A stretch of DNA of 64,000 nucleotides from Nematostella vectensis (Eukaryota; Cnidaria; Anthozoa; Actiniaria; Edwardsiidae), in assembly GCF_932526225.1 (NCBI RefSeq), contig NC_064046.1:7241219-7305218 (forward strand), given 5' to 3'. Made by a program: the position numbers and the translations under genes. The notes below the pieces were generated by a model. The model made no database searches. It was given only the letters and a program-made list of their open reading frames with translations, and was not told where the DNA came from. Within the stretch, counting starts at the first letter, position 1. Each line of letters opens with the position of its first letter. Below are positions 47,012 through 62,000 of the stretch, piece after piece.

Positions 47012-50000
47012 CTACCTGCCGTATCGTTTCCTATAAAGGGCAGGGGGAAGATTCTGCACAGTGTCCATCCATGGTCGTTCCACTACAACTAGACTATTAT
47101 CCCCGTTAAACCCCGAGAGTAGGAGCGGTCCGTATTTCTCGCAAATGCGGAATGTGTCGCTGTGTTCGTCTGACGGGTCGTCTTGAGCTCTTTTCCTTAC
47201 TCCCGACAAGGACGACTTGCGGAACAGAACAGTATTCTTTGCAGGACAGGGCTGAAGAGAGAGATGATCACATGAGTCAATTATTTGTTAAGGCCTTTTG
47301 ATGGGATCCTTGGGATGTAGGGGGGTAATGTAAGACGTATTACTTTTAGCAAAAACATATTCAAATTAGGTTACAGACGAATTGATCTAAAGTCTAAGGA
47401 ACATCTCGGCAAATAAAAACGTGGTACACGTGACAGGTCACGTGATTCAACGGTAATGTACCAGCATATACCCCGAAAGCACCATGATGTAGGGCGATCT
47501 CGGTTCTCATAGCTGGTTGATTTATTCTTGCCTCGGCTATATTGTAAGATATGCATGGAAAGGCACACTCGCTTATCAAGCGCTAGAGGCGACAAGGTAT
47601 AAAAACCTGTGCGATAAAAACTTAAAACAATCACGTATACATCTGACAGACCATCACATATACATTTGACAGACCATTACATACTCATCAGACAGAACAT
47701 CACGTATTCATCTGACGGACCATCACGTATTCATATGACAGACCATCACGTATTCATCTGACAGACCATCGCTTACTCATCAGACAGAACATCACGTATT
47801 TATCTCACAGACCATCACATACTCATCTGACAGACCATCACGTACTCATCTGACAGACAATCACGTACTCATCTGACGTACTCATCTCATAGACCATCAC
47901 ATATTCATCCGACAGACCATCACATACTCATCTCACAGACCATCACATATTCATCTCACAGACCATCACATATTCAACTCACAGACCATCACATATTCAT
48001 CTCACAGGCCATCACATACTCATCTCACAGACCATCACATATTCAACTCACAGACCATCACATATTCAACTAACAGACCATCACATACTCATCTCACAGA
48101 CCATCACATATTCATCTCACAGACCATCACATATTCAACTCACAGAACATCACATATTCATCTCACAGACCATCACATACTCATCTCACAGACCATCACA
48201 TATTCAACTCGCAGACCATCACATATTCAACTCACAGACCATCACATACTCATCTCACAGACCATCACATATTCAACCCACAGACCATCACATACTCATC
48301 TCACAGACCATCACATACTCAACTCACAGACCATCACATATTCAACTCACAGACCATCACATACTCATCTCACAGACCATCACATATTCAACTCACAGAC
48401 CATCACATACTCATCTCACAGACCATCACATACTCAACTCACAGACCATCACATACTCATCTCACAGACCATCACATACTCATCTGAAAGATCCTTGTAT
48501 TACCTTGCCTAAGTCCACGAGGGTGAAGTCCCTGTGTGTGCCTAAACACATGAGCTCGTGATTTTTTGGACTAAAGGTTATACTCGTTATCTTTCTGTGG
48601 TGGTACATCCAGTCTGTTGGTAAGCCCTCACGCATGGCAGTCTTCGACCACTCGCTTAGGCGCATGTTCTCAGTGTCGTAAACGTAGATCTGCAGAAAAT
48701 CAGGGACGAAACCATGAGTCATATCATATAATGTAACATAACATCATCAGAAATGGTAAGCCATTATCAAGCGAAGTTTTCTATAGAATCTACAATACTA
48801 AACTAATTGTGCTGCACAGGGCGACTGACTCACTTAAACAGGAAACGCTATATTTTTTCTGCTTAATAAAGCATTACTGTGCTTTTAAATATTCTGCAAA
48901 CTCTCGCCGACGCCAACACTCTTTAAAAAACATTGAGGTATTTACATTTGTAAGCATTTATATTTGTGATTTTTTTCCAATCTTTCTGCGAGGCTGTGAC
49001 CAATCAAAAACGCCAAATGAAACTCTGTTAGCTTGAATAAAGGAAGCTAGACAACAGTTAAGCGTATGGAAACTATTGGCGAGAGATCGCAGAATAGGGA
49101 TAAACGCGGTTAAAGAGGACCATTCAGCAACACATTCTGGTTAACCTTCGAGAAGACAACAATCTAACAGGCAAGAGAACTTTGAATAGCCCAACCACGA
49201 ATAAAGTTCTGATACTTGATAAACAATATTGACTGAACGCAATATCAGTCACTCGCTTGGACGAGTACAGGAGAACCAGCTCCAATAATTGGACACAAGA
49301 CAGTTGTTCAGATTCAAAAGAAACAAATTGGTACTGTGATACAATTGTTTTACCTGTACCTTACATCCATCAAAGGAAAAACACAATAATTGCTTCAGAA
49401 ACAAGTTCCCTCTATACGTTACTTGATATAACAGCTGAATACTCCGCTGTCTTACCTGGCGATTAGCGCAAACCATCGCTAGATGGTTTGTTTTTGGTTG
49501 GAATGCCATTGCTGTAACCGCTGAATTATATCTTGGTAGCGTAGTCACATACTGTAAAGTAAAGCAACACTGCTATTAGGTTTTAATGGCTAAGTGAAGA
49601 TTCTAATGTATTCGATGCTTTAGCAATAAAATGGAGCCATTTTCACTGTTGGAAGAGTTGATGTTTTAGCAATCCAAATAAATTTATATTCTTGTGAATT
49701 TAGCATTAACCTAAATTGCATATATTCGTCATTTATTCTCATATGTGACACTCCTCACACACACTCATCACACAAGTCATACACACTCATCACACAAGTC
49801 ATACACACTTGTCACACAAGTCATACACACTCATCACACAAGTCATACACACTCATCACACAAGTCGTACACACTCATCACATACTCATCACACAAGTCA
49901 GTAACACTCATCACACAAGTCATACACACTCATCCATACTCATCACACAAGTCAGTAACACTCTTCACACAGTTGTAACACAAGTCATACACACTCGTCA

Positions 50001-53000
50001 CACAAGTCATACACACTTGTCATACAAGTCATACACACTCGTCACACAAGCCATGCACACTTATCCATACTCATCACACAAGTCAGTAACACTCTTCACA
50101 CAGTTGTAACACACAAGTCATACACGTTCATCACACAAGTCATATACACTCATCACACAAGTCATACACACTCATCCATACTCATCACACAAGTCAGTAA
50201 CACTCTTCACACAGTTGTAACACAAGTCATACACACTCGTCACATAAGTCATACACACTCATCACACAAGTCAGTAACACTCTTCACACAGTTGTAACAC
50301 AAGTCATATACATTCATCACACAAGTCATATACACTCATCACACAAGTCATACACACTCATCCATACTCATCACACAAGTCAGTAACACTCTTCACACAG
50401 TTGTAACACAAGTCATACACACTCGTCACACAAGTCATACACACTCATCCATACTCATCACACAAGTCAGTAACACTCTTCACACAGTTGTAACACAAGT
50501 CATATACGTTCATCACACAAGTCATACACACTCATCACACAAGTCATACACACTCATCCATACTCATCACACAAGTCAGTAACACTCTTCACACAGTTGT
50601 AACACAAGCCATACACACTCGCCACACAAGTCATGCACACTCATCATATACTCATCACACAAGTCATACACACTCGTCATACAGTTGTAACACAATTCAT
50701 ACACACTTGTCACACACTTGTAACACAAGCCATACACACTCGCCACACAAGTCATGCACACTTGTCACACACTTGTAAAACCAGTCATACACACTCGGCA
50801 CACAGTTGAAACACAAGTCATACACACTCATCACACAGTTGTAACACAAGTCATACACACTTGTAATACAAGTCATATACACTCGTCACACAAGTCATAC
50901 ACACTTGTAATACAAGTCATATACACTCGTCACACAAGTCATGCGCACTTTTCACACACTCTTTGACAAGTCAAGCACATTCTTGACTTTCTTTTCAAAA
51001 CCTTTCCGTGTGCCTCGTTTCTTTTGCTTAACACCAACCATGGGGGGTGCCTTGCTAACAGGGTTATCACAACTTGGGGAAGTTTTATTGAACTGCAACT
51101 TTGCCTTCGTTGTAACTGTACAATGCTTTTGATTAGAAGGTCCAGAGAAGAGTTCGTGGTTTTCATTTACCTTTTTTTCTTCCAAGTCAAACAGGTTGAT
51201 TGTGTTCTGACTGTTAACACTGGCTGCCCACTGATGATCTGGTGAGACCGCCAGCAGCCGCACACTATAGTATCCTACAACAGAACAGACAATATGCAGC
51301 CACACACTATAGTATCCTACAACAGAACAAACAATATGTAGCCACACACTATAGTATCCTACAACAGAACAGACAATATGCAGCCGCACACTATAGTATC
51401 CTACAACAGAACAGACAATATGCAGCCACACACTGTAGTATCCTACAACAGAACAGACAATATGCAGCCACACACTATAGTATCCTACAACAGAACAGAC
51501 AATATGCAGCCACACACAACAGTATCCTACAACAGAACAGACAATATGCAACCACACACATAGTATCCTACAACAGAACAGACAATATGCAGCCACACAC
51601 TATAGTATCCTACAACAGAACAGACAATATGTAGCCACACACTATAGTATCCTACAACAGAACAGACAATATGCAGCCGCACACTATAGTATCCTACAAC
51701 AGAACAGACAATATGCAGCCACACACTATAGTATCCTACAACAGAACAGACAATATGCAGCCACACACTATAGTATCCTACAACAGAACAGACAATATGC
51801 AGCCACACACTGTAGTATCCTACAACAGAACAGACAATATGCAGCCACACACTATAGTATCCTACAACAGAACAGACAATATGCAGCCACACACTATAGT
51901 ATCCTACAACAGAACAGACAATATGCAGCCACACACTATAGTATCCTACAACAGAACAGACAATATGCAGCCACACACAACAGTATCCTACAACAGAACA
52001 GACAATATGCAACCACACACATAGTATCCTACAACAGAACAGACAATATGCAGCCACACACTATAGTATCCTACAACAGAACAGACAATATGTAGCCACA
52101 CACTATAGTATCCTACAACAGAACAGACAATATGCAGCCGCACACTATAGTATCCTACAACAGAACAGACAATATGCAGCCACACACTATAGTATCCTAC
52201 AACAGAACAGACAATATGCAGCCACACACTATAGTATCCTACAACAGAACAGACAATATGCAGCCACACACTGTAGTATCCTACAACAGAACAGACAATA
52301 TGCAGCCACACACTATAGTATCCTACAACAGAACAGACAATATGCAGCCACACACTATAGTATCCTACAACAAAACAGACAATATGCAGCCACACACTAT
52401 AGTATCCTACAATTGAACAGACAATATGCAGCCACACACTACAGTATCCTACAACAGAACAGACAATATGCAGCTGCACACTATAGTATCCTACAACAGA
52501 ACAGACAATATGTAGCCACACACTGTAGTATCCTACAACAGAACAGACAATATGCAGCCACACACTATAGTATCCTACAACAGAACAGACAATATGCAGC
52601 CACACACTATAGTATCCTACAACAGAACAGACAATATGCAGCCACACACTATAGTATCCTACAATTGAACAGACAATATGCAGCCGCACACTATAGTATC
52701 CTACAACAGAACAGACAATATGTAGCCACACACTATAGTATCCTACAATTGAACAGACAATATGCAGCCACACACTATAGTATCCTACAACAGAACAGAC
52801 AATATGCAGCCACACACTATAGTATCCTACAACAGAACAGACAATATGCAGCCACACACTATAGTATCCTACAACTGAACAGACAATATGCAGCCACACA
52901 CTATAGTATCCTACAACAGAACAGACAATATGCAGCCACACACTATAGTATCCTACAACAGAACAGACAATATGCAGCCACACACTATAGTATCCTACAA

Positions 53001-56000
53001 CAGAACAGACAATATGCAGCCACACACTATAGTATCCTACAATTGAACAGACAATATGCAGCCACACACTATAGTATCCTACAACAGAACAGACAATATG
53101 CAGCCACACACTATAGTATCCTACAACAGAACAGACAATATGCAGCCACACACTATAGTATCCTACAACAGAACAGACAATATGCAACCACACACTGTAG
53201 TATCCTACAACAGAACAGACAATATGCAACCGCACACTATAGTATCCTACAACAGAACAGACAATATGCAGCCACACACTATAGTATCCTACAATTGAAC
53301 AGACAATATGCAGCCGCCCACTATGGTATCCTACAACAGAACAGACAATATGCAGCCACACACTATAGTATCCTACAACAGAACAGACAATATGCAGCCA
53401 CACACTATAGTATCCTACAATTGAACAGACAATATGCAGCCACACACTATAGTATCCTACAACAGAACAGACAATATGCAGCCGCACACTACAGTATCCT
53501 ACAACAGAACAGACAATATGCAGCCACACACTATAGTATCCTACAACAGAACAGACAATATGCAGCCACACACTATAGTATCCTACAATTGAACAGACAA
53601 TATGCAGCCGCACACTATAGTATCCTACAACAGAACAGACAATATGCAGCCACACACTATAGTATCCTACAACAGAACAGACAATATGCAGCCACACACT
53701 ATAGTATCCTACAATTGAACAGACAATATGCAGCCACACACTATAGTATCCTACAACAGAACAGACAATATGCAGCCACACACTATAGTATCCTACAACA
53801 GAACAGACAATATGCAGCCACACACTATAGTATCCTACAATTGAACAGACAATATGCAGCCGCACACTATAGTATCCTACAAAAAAACAGACAATATGCA
53901 GCCACACACTGTAGTATCCTACAACAGAACAGACAATATGCAGCCACACACTATAGTATCCTACAACAGAACAGACAATATGCAGCCACACACTATAGTA
54001 TCCTACAACAGAACAGACAATATGCAGCTGCACACTATAGTATCCTACAACAGAACAGACAATATGCAGCCACACACTGTAGTATCCTACAACAGAACAG
54101 ACAATATGCAGCCACACACTATAGTATCCTACAACAGAACAGACAATATGCAGCCACACACTATAGTATCCTACAATTGAACAGACAATATGCAGCCACA
54201 CACTATAGTATCCTACAATTGAACAGACAATATGCAGCCACACACAACAGTGTCCTACAACAGAACAGACAATATGCAACCGCACACTATAGTATCCTAC
54301 AACAGAACAGACAATATGCAGCCACACACTATAGTATCCTACAACAGAACAGACAATATGCAGCCACACACTATAGTATCCTACAATTGAACAGACAATA
54401 TGCAGCCACACACTATAGTATCCTACAACAGAACAGACAATATGCAGCCACACACTATAGTATCCTACAATTGAACAGACAATATGCAGCCACACACTAT
54501 AGTATCCTACAACAGAACAGACAATATGCAGCCACACACTATAGTATCCTACAATTGAACAGACAATATGCAGCCACACACTATAGTATCCTACAACAGA
54601 ACAGACAATATGCAACCGCACACTATAGTATCCTACAACAGAACAGACAATATGCAGCCACACACTATAGTATCCTACAACAGAACAGACAATATGCAAC
54701 CGCACACACAACAGTATCCTACAACAGAACAGACAATATGTATGCAGATAAATAAATAAAAGCAACTCCAGGTTTGTAAATGCGTAGCATTGTTGTTCAT
54801 GTGACTGTAAACTTCTTCATAGCACTCTGAGACCAGGTTTCAGCAATTAACAGATGTTTTACCATAATTATACAAAGACAATATCAAACAATGTACATCT
54901 GTAATGCCTGCCCCTATTATATTATGATAATATCACGCAATATCCATTTATTATGTCTGCCACTATTATACCATGATAATATCACGCAATATCCATTTAT
55001 TATGTCTGCCACTATTATACCATGATAATATCACGCAATATCCATTTGTTACTGTATGTCTGCCACTATTATATCACGATAATATCACGCAATATCCATT
55101 TGTAACTGTATGTCTGCCACTATTATACCATGATAATATCACGCAATATCCATTTGTTACATCTGCCACTATTATACCATGATAATATCACGCAATATCC
55201 ATTTGTTACTGTATGTCTGCCACTATTATACCATGATAATATCACGCAATATCCAATTGTTACATCTGCCACTATTATACCATGATAATATCGCGCAATA
55301 TCCATTTGTTACTGTATGTCTGCCACTATTATACCATGATAATATCACGCAATATCCAATTGTTACATCTGCCACTATTATACCATGATAATATCGCGCA
55401 ATATCCATTTGTTACTGTATGTCTGCCACTATTATACCATGATAATATCATGCAATATCCATTTGTTACGTCTGCCACTATTATACCATGATAATATCAC
55501 GCAATATCCATTTGTTACATCTGCCACTATTATACCATGATAATATCACGCAATATCCATTTGTTACGTCTGCCACTACTATACCATGAAAATATCATGC
55601 AATATCCATTTGTTACGTCTGCCACTATTATAACATGATAATATCACGCAATATCCATTTGTTACGTCTGCCACTACTATACCATGATAATATCATGCAA
55701 TATCCATTTGTTACGTCTGCCACTATTATACCATGATAATATCACGCAATATCCATTTGTTACGTCTGCCACTATTATACCATGATAATATCATGCAATA
55801 TCCATTTGTTACGTCTGCCACTACTATACCTTGCAGTGGGGAAGAGAAAACATCACAGGTTGAGATCTCATCACCAAGTTCAAGGACCTGATGAATATCA
55901 ATTGAATCAATAGTCATTAATGGCTTATCAAGGGGTGGGCTTCAGATATTTATGGAGGGGGGAAGGGGGTTAACACCACATGGAACATGGGTATAGGGTG

Positions 56001-59000
56001 TAGGCCTTTTGTTTGGGTGTATTGGGTGTATAGAGTATAGGGTATTGGGTATAGCATATAAGGTGTATAGGGTATTGGGTATAGCATATAAAGTGTATAG
56101 GGTATTGGGTATAGCATATAAAGTGTATAGGGTATTGGGTATTGGGTATAGCATATAAAGTGTATAGGGTATTGAGTATAGCATATAAAGTGTATAGGGT
56201 ATTGGGTATAGCATATAAAGTGTATAGGGTATTGGGTATTGGGTATAGCATATAAAGTGTATAGGGTATTGGGTATAGCATATAAAGTGTATAGGGTATT
56301 GGGTATTGGGTATAGCATATAAAGTGTATTGGGTGTAGGGTACAGGGTATAGGTATAGGGTATTTGGTATTCGGTAAAGGGTGTAGTGTAAAGGGTATTT
56401 TGTAAGGGGTGTAGGATAAAGGGTATAGGTATAGGGTATTTGGAATTCGGTAAAGGGTGTATTGTATAGGGTATATAGGTATAGGGTATTTGGTAAAGGG
56501 TGTAGTGTATAGGGTACAGGTAGAGGGTATTTGGAATTTGGTAAAGGATGTAGTGTATAGGATACAGTGTATTTGGTATTCAGTAAAAGGTGTAGTGTAT
56601 AGCCTACTTAGTAAAGGGTGTAGTGTATAGGGTATTTGGTAAAGGGTGTAGTGTATAGGGTATTTTGTAAATGGTGTAGTGTATAGGGTATTTGTATTCG
56701 GTAAAGGATGTAGTGTATAGGGTATTTGGTAAAGGGTGTAGTGTATAGGGTATTTGTATTCGGTAAAGGGTGTAGTGTATAGGGTATAGGGTATTTGGTA
56801 AAGGGTGTAGTGTATAGGGTATAGGGTATTAGTATTCGGTAAAGGGTGTAGTGTATAGGGTATTTGGTAAAGGGTGTAGTGTATAGGGTATTTGGTAAAG
56901 GGTGTAGTGTATAGGGTATTTGGTAAAGGGTGTAGTGTATAGGGTATTTGGTAAAGGGTGTAGTGTATAGGGTATTTGGTAAAGGGTGTAGTGTATAGGG
57001 TATTTGGTAAAGGTTGTAGTGTATAGGGTATAGGGTATTTGGTAAATGGTGTAGTGTATAGGGTATAGGGTATTTGTATTCGGTAAAGGATGTAGTGTAT
57101 AGGGTATTTGGTAAAGGGTGTAGTGTATAGGGTATTTGGTAAATGGTGTAGTGTATAGGGTATAGGGTATTTGTATTCGGTAAAGGGTGTAGTGTATCTA
57201 AAAAAACAATCTCAAAATTTACATATAAAGAGGGAAAAGAAAAACTATACGCTAAACATAACAAACAATTATTGGGACAATTCTATTCAAAGGCTCAAAT
57301 GGCTTTAGATAATTCAAGGGTTTAACGAGTTAAAGGTATTTTACTTGAACTGTTTATTTAATTAACCTTTGATGTTGAAAATTATCACTATAGAGAAATC
57401 ATGTGCATTTGAAATGAGTATGAGCTGGTCACAGACTAGAAGTGCTACAATGTTTCTGCAGTATATTTTGTGTCGCAGTGACGCACAAAATCGTTCATTT
57501 CTTACAAGAACCTCAAGGCTCCCGAAAATATTGCGGAAGTAGGTGGTCCACTCTTCGATGATCCTATCGATGTCATTCTCCCATGTACACACAAGGTATA
57601 TTACCTGCTATTTCATAATGGAGCTGAGCGGGCAAAGACATGATTGGATATTGTGCCCAAGTTTCTCCCTGCTCCCCCAACCCCTTGCAGACTCCAGGCA
57701 AAATCTGATTGTGAGACTTTTACCAAACCGAGTAGGCTTTGTTATTTAGATGTTTGTAAAGTGTTACTACGCATGAGGTCTGTCTGCTTTTCTGATTAAT
57801 AAGGAGCACTCTGATTGGTCTCATTTTAATTTAATCATAATGAGACCAATAAAGAACGGGTTGCTGCAGTTTTTAGAAATAGTTTTCATAGAGCAGTTGC
57901 CCAGGGCAACTTTTTCTCCTCATTCTTTCTCATGCGCTTCCTATGTCCCGGATCCCACCCTCACCCTCACTCTCACCCTGGGTCCCCTAGGATGGGAGTT
58001 GATGTGCTGGGGAGAGATTCCCTGGCTGAGGCAGAAAATGTACAGGTAAAGGGAGGGGGTACCTATGGTACCTTTTTCTTATATGGTAAAGGGTATTGGG
58101 TATTTGGTATAGGGTATTGGGTATTTGGTATAGGGTATTGGGTAAAGGGCATTTGGTACAGAGTATTGGATACAGGGATTGGGTATAGGGTATTGGGCAT
58201 AGGGTACAGGGTATTTGGTACAGGGTGTAGTGAGTAGTGTAAAGGGCATTGGGTATTGGGTATGGGGCATGGGATAAAGGGTATTAGGTACAGGGCATTG
58301 GGTATAGGGTATTGGGTACAGGGCATTGGGTATAGGGTATTGGGTACAGGGCATTGGGTATAGGGTATTGGGTACAGGGTGTGGTATAGGATACCTGTAT
58401 TGATTCACAGTTGGCGCACACAAGTCTTGAACTATCTCTAGTAAACTGGAGTTGATGAGCTGGGGACAGATTCCCTGGCAGAGGCAGAACCTGTACACAT
58501 AATGATAGGAGTTAATAAAAAACAAATATAATAACAATGAAACAGCAAAGCTCTAAGCATTTGAAATTCTGATATAAGAATGCCAATGCTGGAAGCTAAC
58601 CCCTAAATCTAGACTGTGAATGTCATTGGGTATGAAACTTTTTGCACATTTATATTCAATAAATTCTAAGTTGACAGTACAAGTAGAAAAATAATGAGTC
58701 GCATATTACACCATACCCTTTTGACCTTGGCCTTATTATCTTCACTCTGAGAAAAAAGAAACAGTCCAAATGTTATCTTGATCATTTGTTCACAATGCAG
58801 AAACAGCTAAATCATGGATATTCCCACTTACAAATGTCAAACGAAAAAGGCTAACATGGTGAACATCAGAGAACGCAACCCATGTAGCACACGGCGAAAT
58901 AGCACTGCATAGGATGTGAGTGTCACTCTGTACAGAAGGGCATAGAACTTGGTCAAACAAACACAAAACAACAGAACAGCAACATGTGAACAGGGTGAAA

Positions 59001-62000
59001 TGCCATAGATCTTGGTCAAATGAACCACAGAACAGCAACATGTGAACAGGGTGAAATGCCATAGATCTTGGTCAAACGAACCACAGAACAGCAACATGTG
59101 AACAAGGTGTTCATTACAAAAAATCAACAATTTTGATTTATCTGATATAAACTTCCGTGGTCACCCATGAGTTGTATGGCGGCTGCCCGAGGCGCCCTCT
59201 TTATGCCTTCAACTCAGCCATGTTGTATCTCTCTCTTGCAGTTTAGCATTTCGCCTACTTTATTCATTTGGTTTATAAAACACAAACTTTATGGTGAGTT
59301 TAATGTGAACACAAGTTGCATGGATTGGGTTTAGAGGGTTAGGATTAGATATGTCTTACCTTGGCTGCTATATGTACAAGCTGCAACGGGGACTTGGCTA
59401 ATTTTGTAATATCTTCAACTTCAAGAGATGAAAAAAAAAACAGGAATGCTTTATACACTATATAATCTGTTCTGAATATGTTGTACTGAAATGTACAAAT
59501 TGATGAATGGGTGTTGATAAGGGGAGTGAGGTTGTGCCATCAAATAGTGATTACCGCTGGAACTCTCATCAACTCCAATCAACTCTTATCATCAGTTGAT
59601 GGGAGATGGATATATCTACCTGATTCTCCAAGTCTCCACAGCTTCAGAATGGACTGTTCCTGACACATGATGATATTTGCATGTGACGCTAGCTTTACAA
59701 TCTGTGCCTAGAAATGACCAAAGCCAGGAATTGAAAATGAACACTTGCACCATTTTTTGTTTGTTTTTGTGATCAAGACAAGGTCTGGTAAGTTCTTCAA
59801 AGCTGCTGTATACTTTGATTTAAAAAATTGTAATTTCTCTAAGGATAGCCCCATCCTTGTCAGAAGAAAACTATAAAGATCATGGTTTATTTGGAAAACT
59901 AAAGATTTTTTCACAGCTCAGGGGGATGTGTTTTTTTAGTACTAATCTTACACGAGGTAATGCGGCATGTGTTAGTGTCAATCTTACATGAGGTAACGTG
60001 GCATGCGTTAGATTAATCTTACATGAGGTAACGCGTGTGTTAGTATTAATCTTACATGAGGTAACGCACGCGGCATGTGCTAGTGTTAATCTTACATGAG
60101 GTAACGCGACATGTGTTAGTGTTAATCTTACATGAGGTAACGCGGCATGTGTTAGTATTAATCTTACATGAGGTAACATGGCATGTGTTAGTGTTAATCT
60201 TACATGAGGTAACGCGGCATGTGTTAGTGTTAATCTTACATGAGGTAACGTGGCATGCGTTAGTGTTAATCTTACATGAGGTAACATGGCATGTGTTAGT
60301 GTTAATCTTACAAGAGGTAACATGGCATGTGTTAGTGTTAATCTTACATGAGGTAACGTGGCATGCGTTAGATTAATCTTACATGAGGTAACGCGTGTGT
60401 TAGTATTAATCTTACATGAGGTAATGCACGCGGCATGTGCTAGTGTTAATCTTACATGAGGTAACGCGTGTGTTAGTATTAATCTTACATGAGGTAACGC
60501 GGCATGTGTTAGTGTTAAACATGAGGTAACGTGGCATGTGTTAGTGTTAATCTTTATAGAGGTAACATGGCATGTGTTAGTGTTAAACATGAGGTAACGT
60601 GGCATGTGTTAGTAATAATCTTACATGAGGTAACGCGGCATGTGTTAGTGTTAATCTTACATGAGATAACGCCGAATGTGTTAAGTGTTAATCTTACATG
60701 AGGTAATGAAGCTATAAGCATTGGACGTTCCTCATGGAACTTGGACATGGAACACACACCAAGCTTGGTGTCCACACCTGCAAACAAAAAAAAACATAAA
60801 CATTTCACACAACATACATACTACATCATTCTACTACATCATTCAAAATAGTCCTTGGCAAAATAATAAAAATACAAGAAAATATCATAAAAGGTTTGCA
60901 CATACCTCCTGATATGAGTAGATCCCTGGAATCAAGCATAACAAGTGCTCGGATATCATGGGAGTGAGGCCTGCTTACTGAGGCCTTGGTCCATTCCTTG
61001 TTCTCACCCTGATATAAACCATCAAGGGATGAATGTATGTAACCATCAAGGGATGAATGTGTGTAACTATCAAGGGATGAATGTGTGTAACCATCAAGGG
61101 ATGAATGTGTGTGACTATCGAGGGATGAATGTGTGTAACCATCAAGGGATGAATGTGTGTAACTATCAAGGGATGAATGTGTGTAACCATCAAGGGATGA
61201 ATGTGTGTAACTATCAAGGGATGAATGTGTGTGACTATCGAGGGATGAATGTGTGTAACCATCAAGGGATGAATGTGTGTAACTATCAAGGGATGAATGT
61301 GTGTAACCATCAAGGGATGAATGTGTGTGTAACCATCAAGGGATGAATGTGTGTGTAACCATCAAGGGATGAATGTGTGTGACTATCAAGGGATGAATGT
61401 GTGTAACCATCAAGGGATGAATGTGTGTAACCGTCAAGGCATGAATGTGTGTAACCATCAAAGTATGATAGTGTGTAACCATCAAGGGATGAATGTGTGT
61501 GTAACCATCAAGGGATGAATGTGTGTAACCGTCAAGGCATGAATGTGCGTAACCATCAAAGTATGAATGTGTGTAACCATCAAGGGATGAATGTGTGCTT
61601 GGGAGTAACACTGCTTGAACCATTAGCCTGCTGGCAAGCATTTTCTTGGTGAACTGCATCTTGACTTATTCATACGAGAGAGAGAGCAGCCATTCAAAAT
61701 GAAAGCCTGGTTTTCTTCAAAGGAACACCAATAAATGCCTACTGTTATTAGACCAACAAAGTGTCTGCTTCAAGTTGTCATGCCAGCAATTTGAATAAGA
61801 TTTTAAAGTCTATCTAGGATAAAAGGCTGGGCTTATGTCAGCACCATGAAATACGGTAATGAATATTAGTTGTATGTGTGAGTTTTTTTACCGGTCTAAA
61901 GTGATAAAGGCCTTAGAAATAACCTGTCTCTATTTATTCTGCACAATATTTTAATATGTACCTTAGTGGCTGTTAGTTTAAACTGGACAACTTTGCTGTC

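Noticed and set aside
47638-48490. CRISPR array (short regular repeats)
   Set aside because: Direct tandem units without unique spacers, in a eukaryotic intron. The same applies to all arrays in the window.
51988-54765. 925-codon - strand and 780-codon + strand open frames
   Set aside because: Both come from the same 42-bp tandem unit (14 codons), open on both strands at once, inside UTP4 intron 11.
55888-55930. Longer UTP4 exon 11 starting after GATAAG
   Set aside because: The TTCATCAG acceptor at 55888 gives the right phase and a near gap-free alignment to human cirhin; the longer form adds about 14 unmatched residues.
55942-57264. Pro/Tyr/Thr repeat frames on the - strand
   Set aside because: Translations of the GGGTAT-type intron-10 minisatellites.
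57362-57592. 76-codon - strand frame in UTP4 intron 10
   Set aside because: The flanking exons join in phase without it, and the peptide has no match to cirhin.
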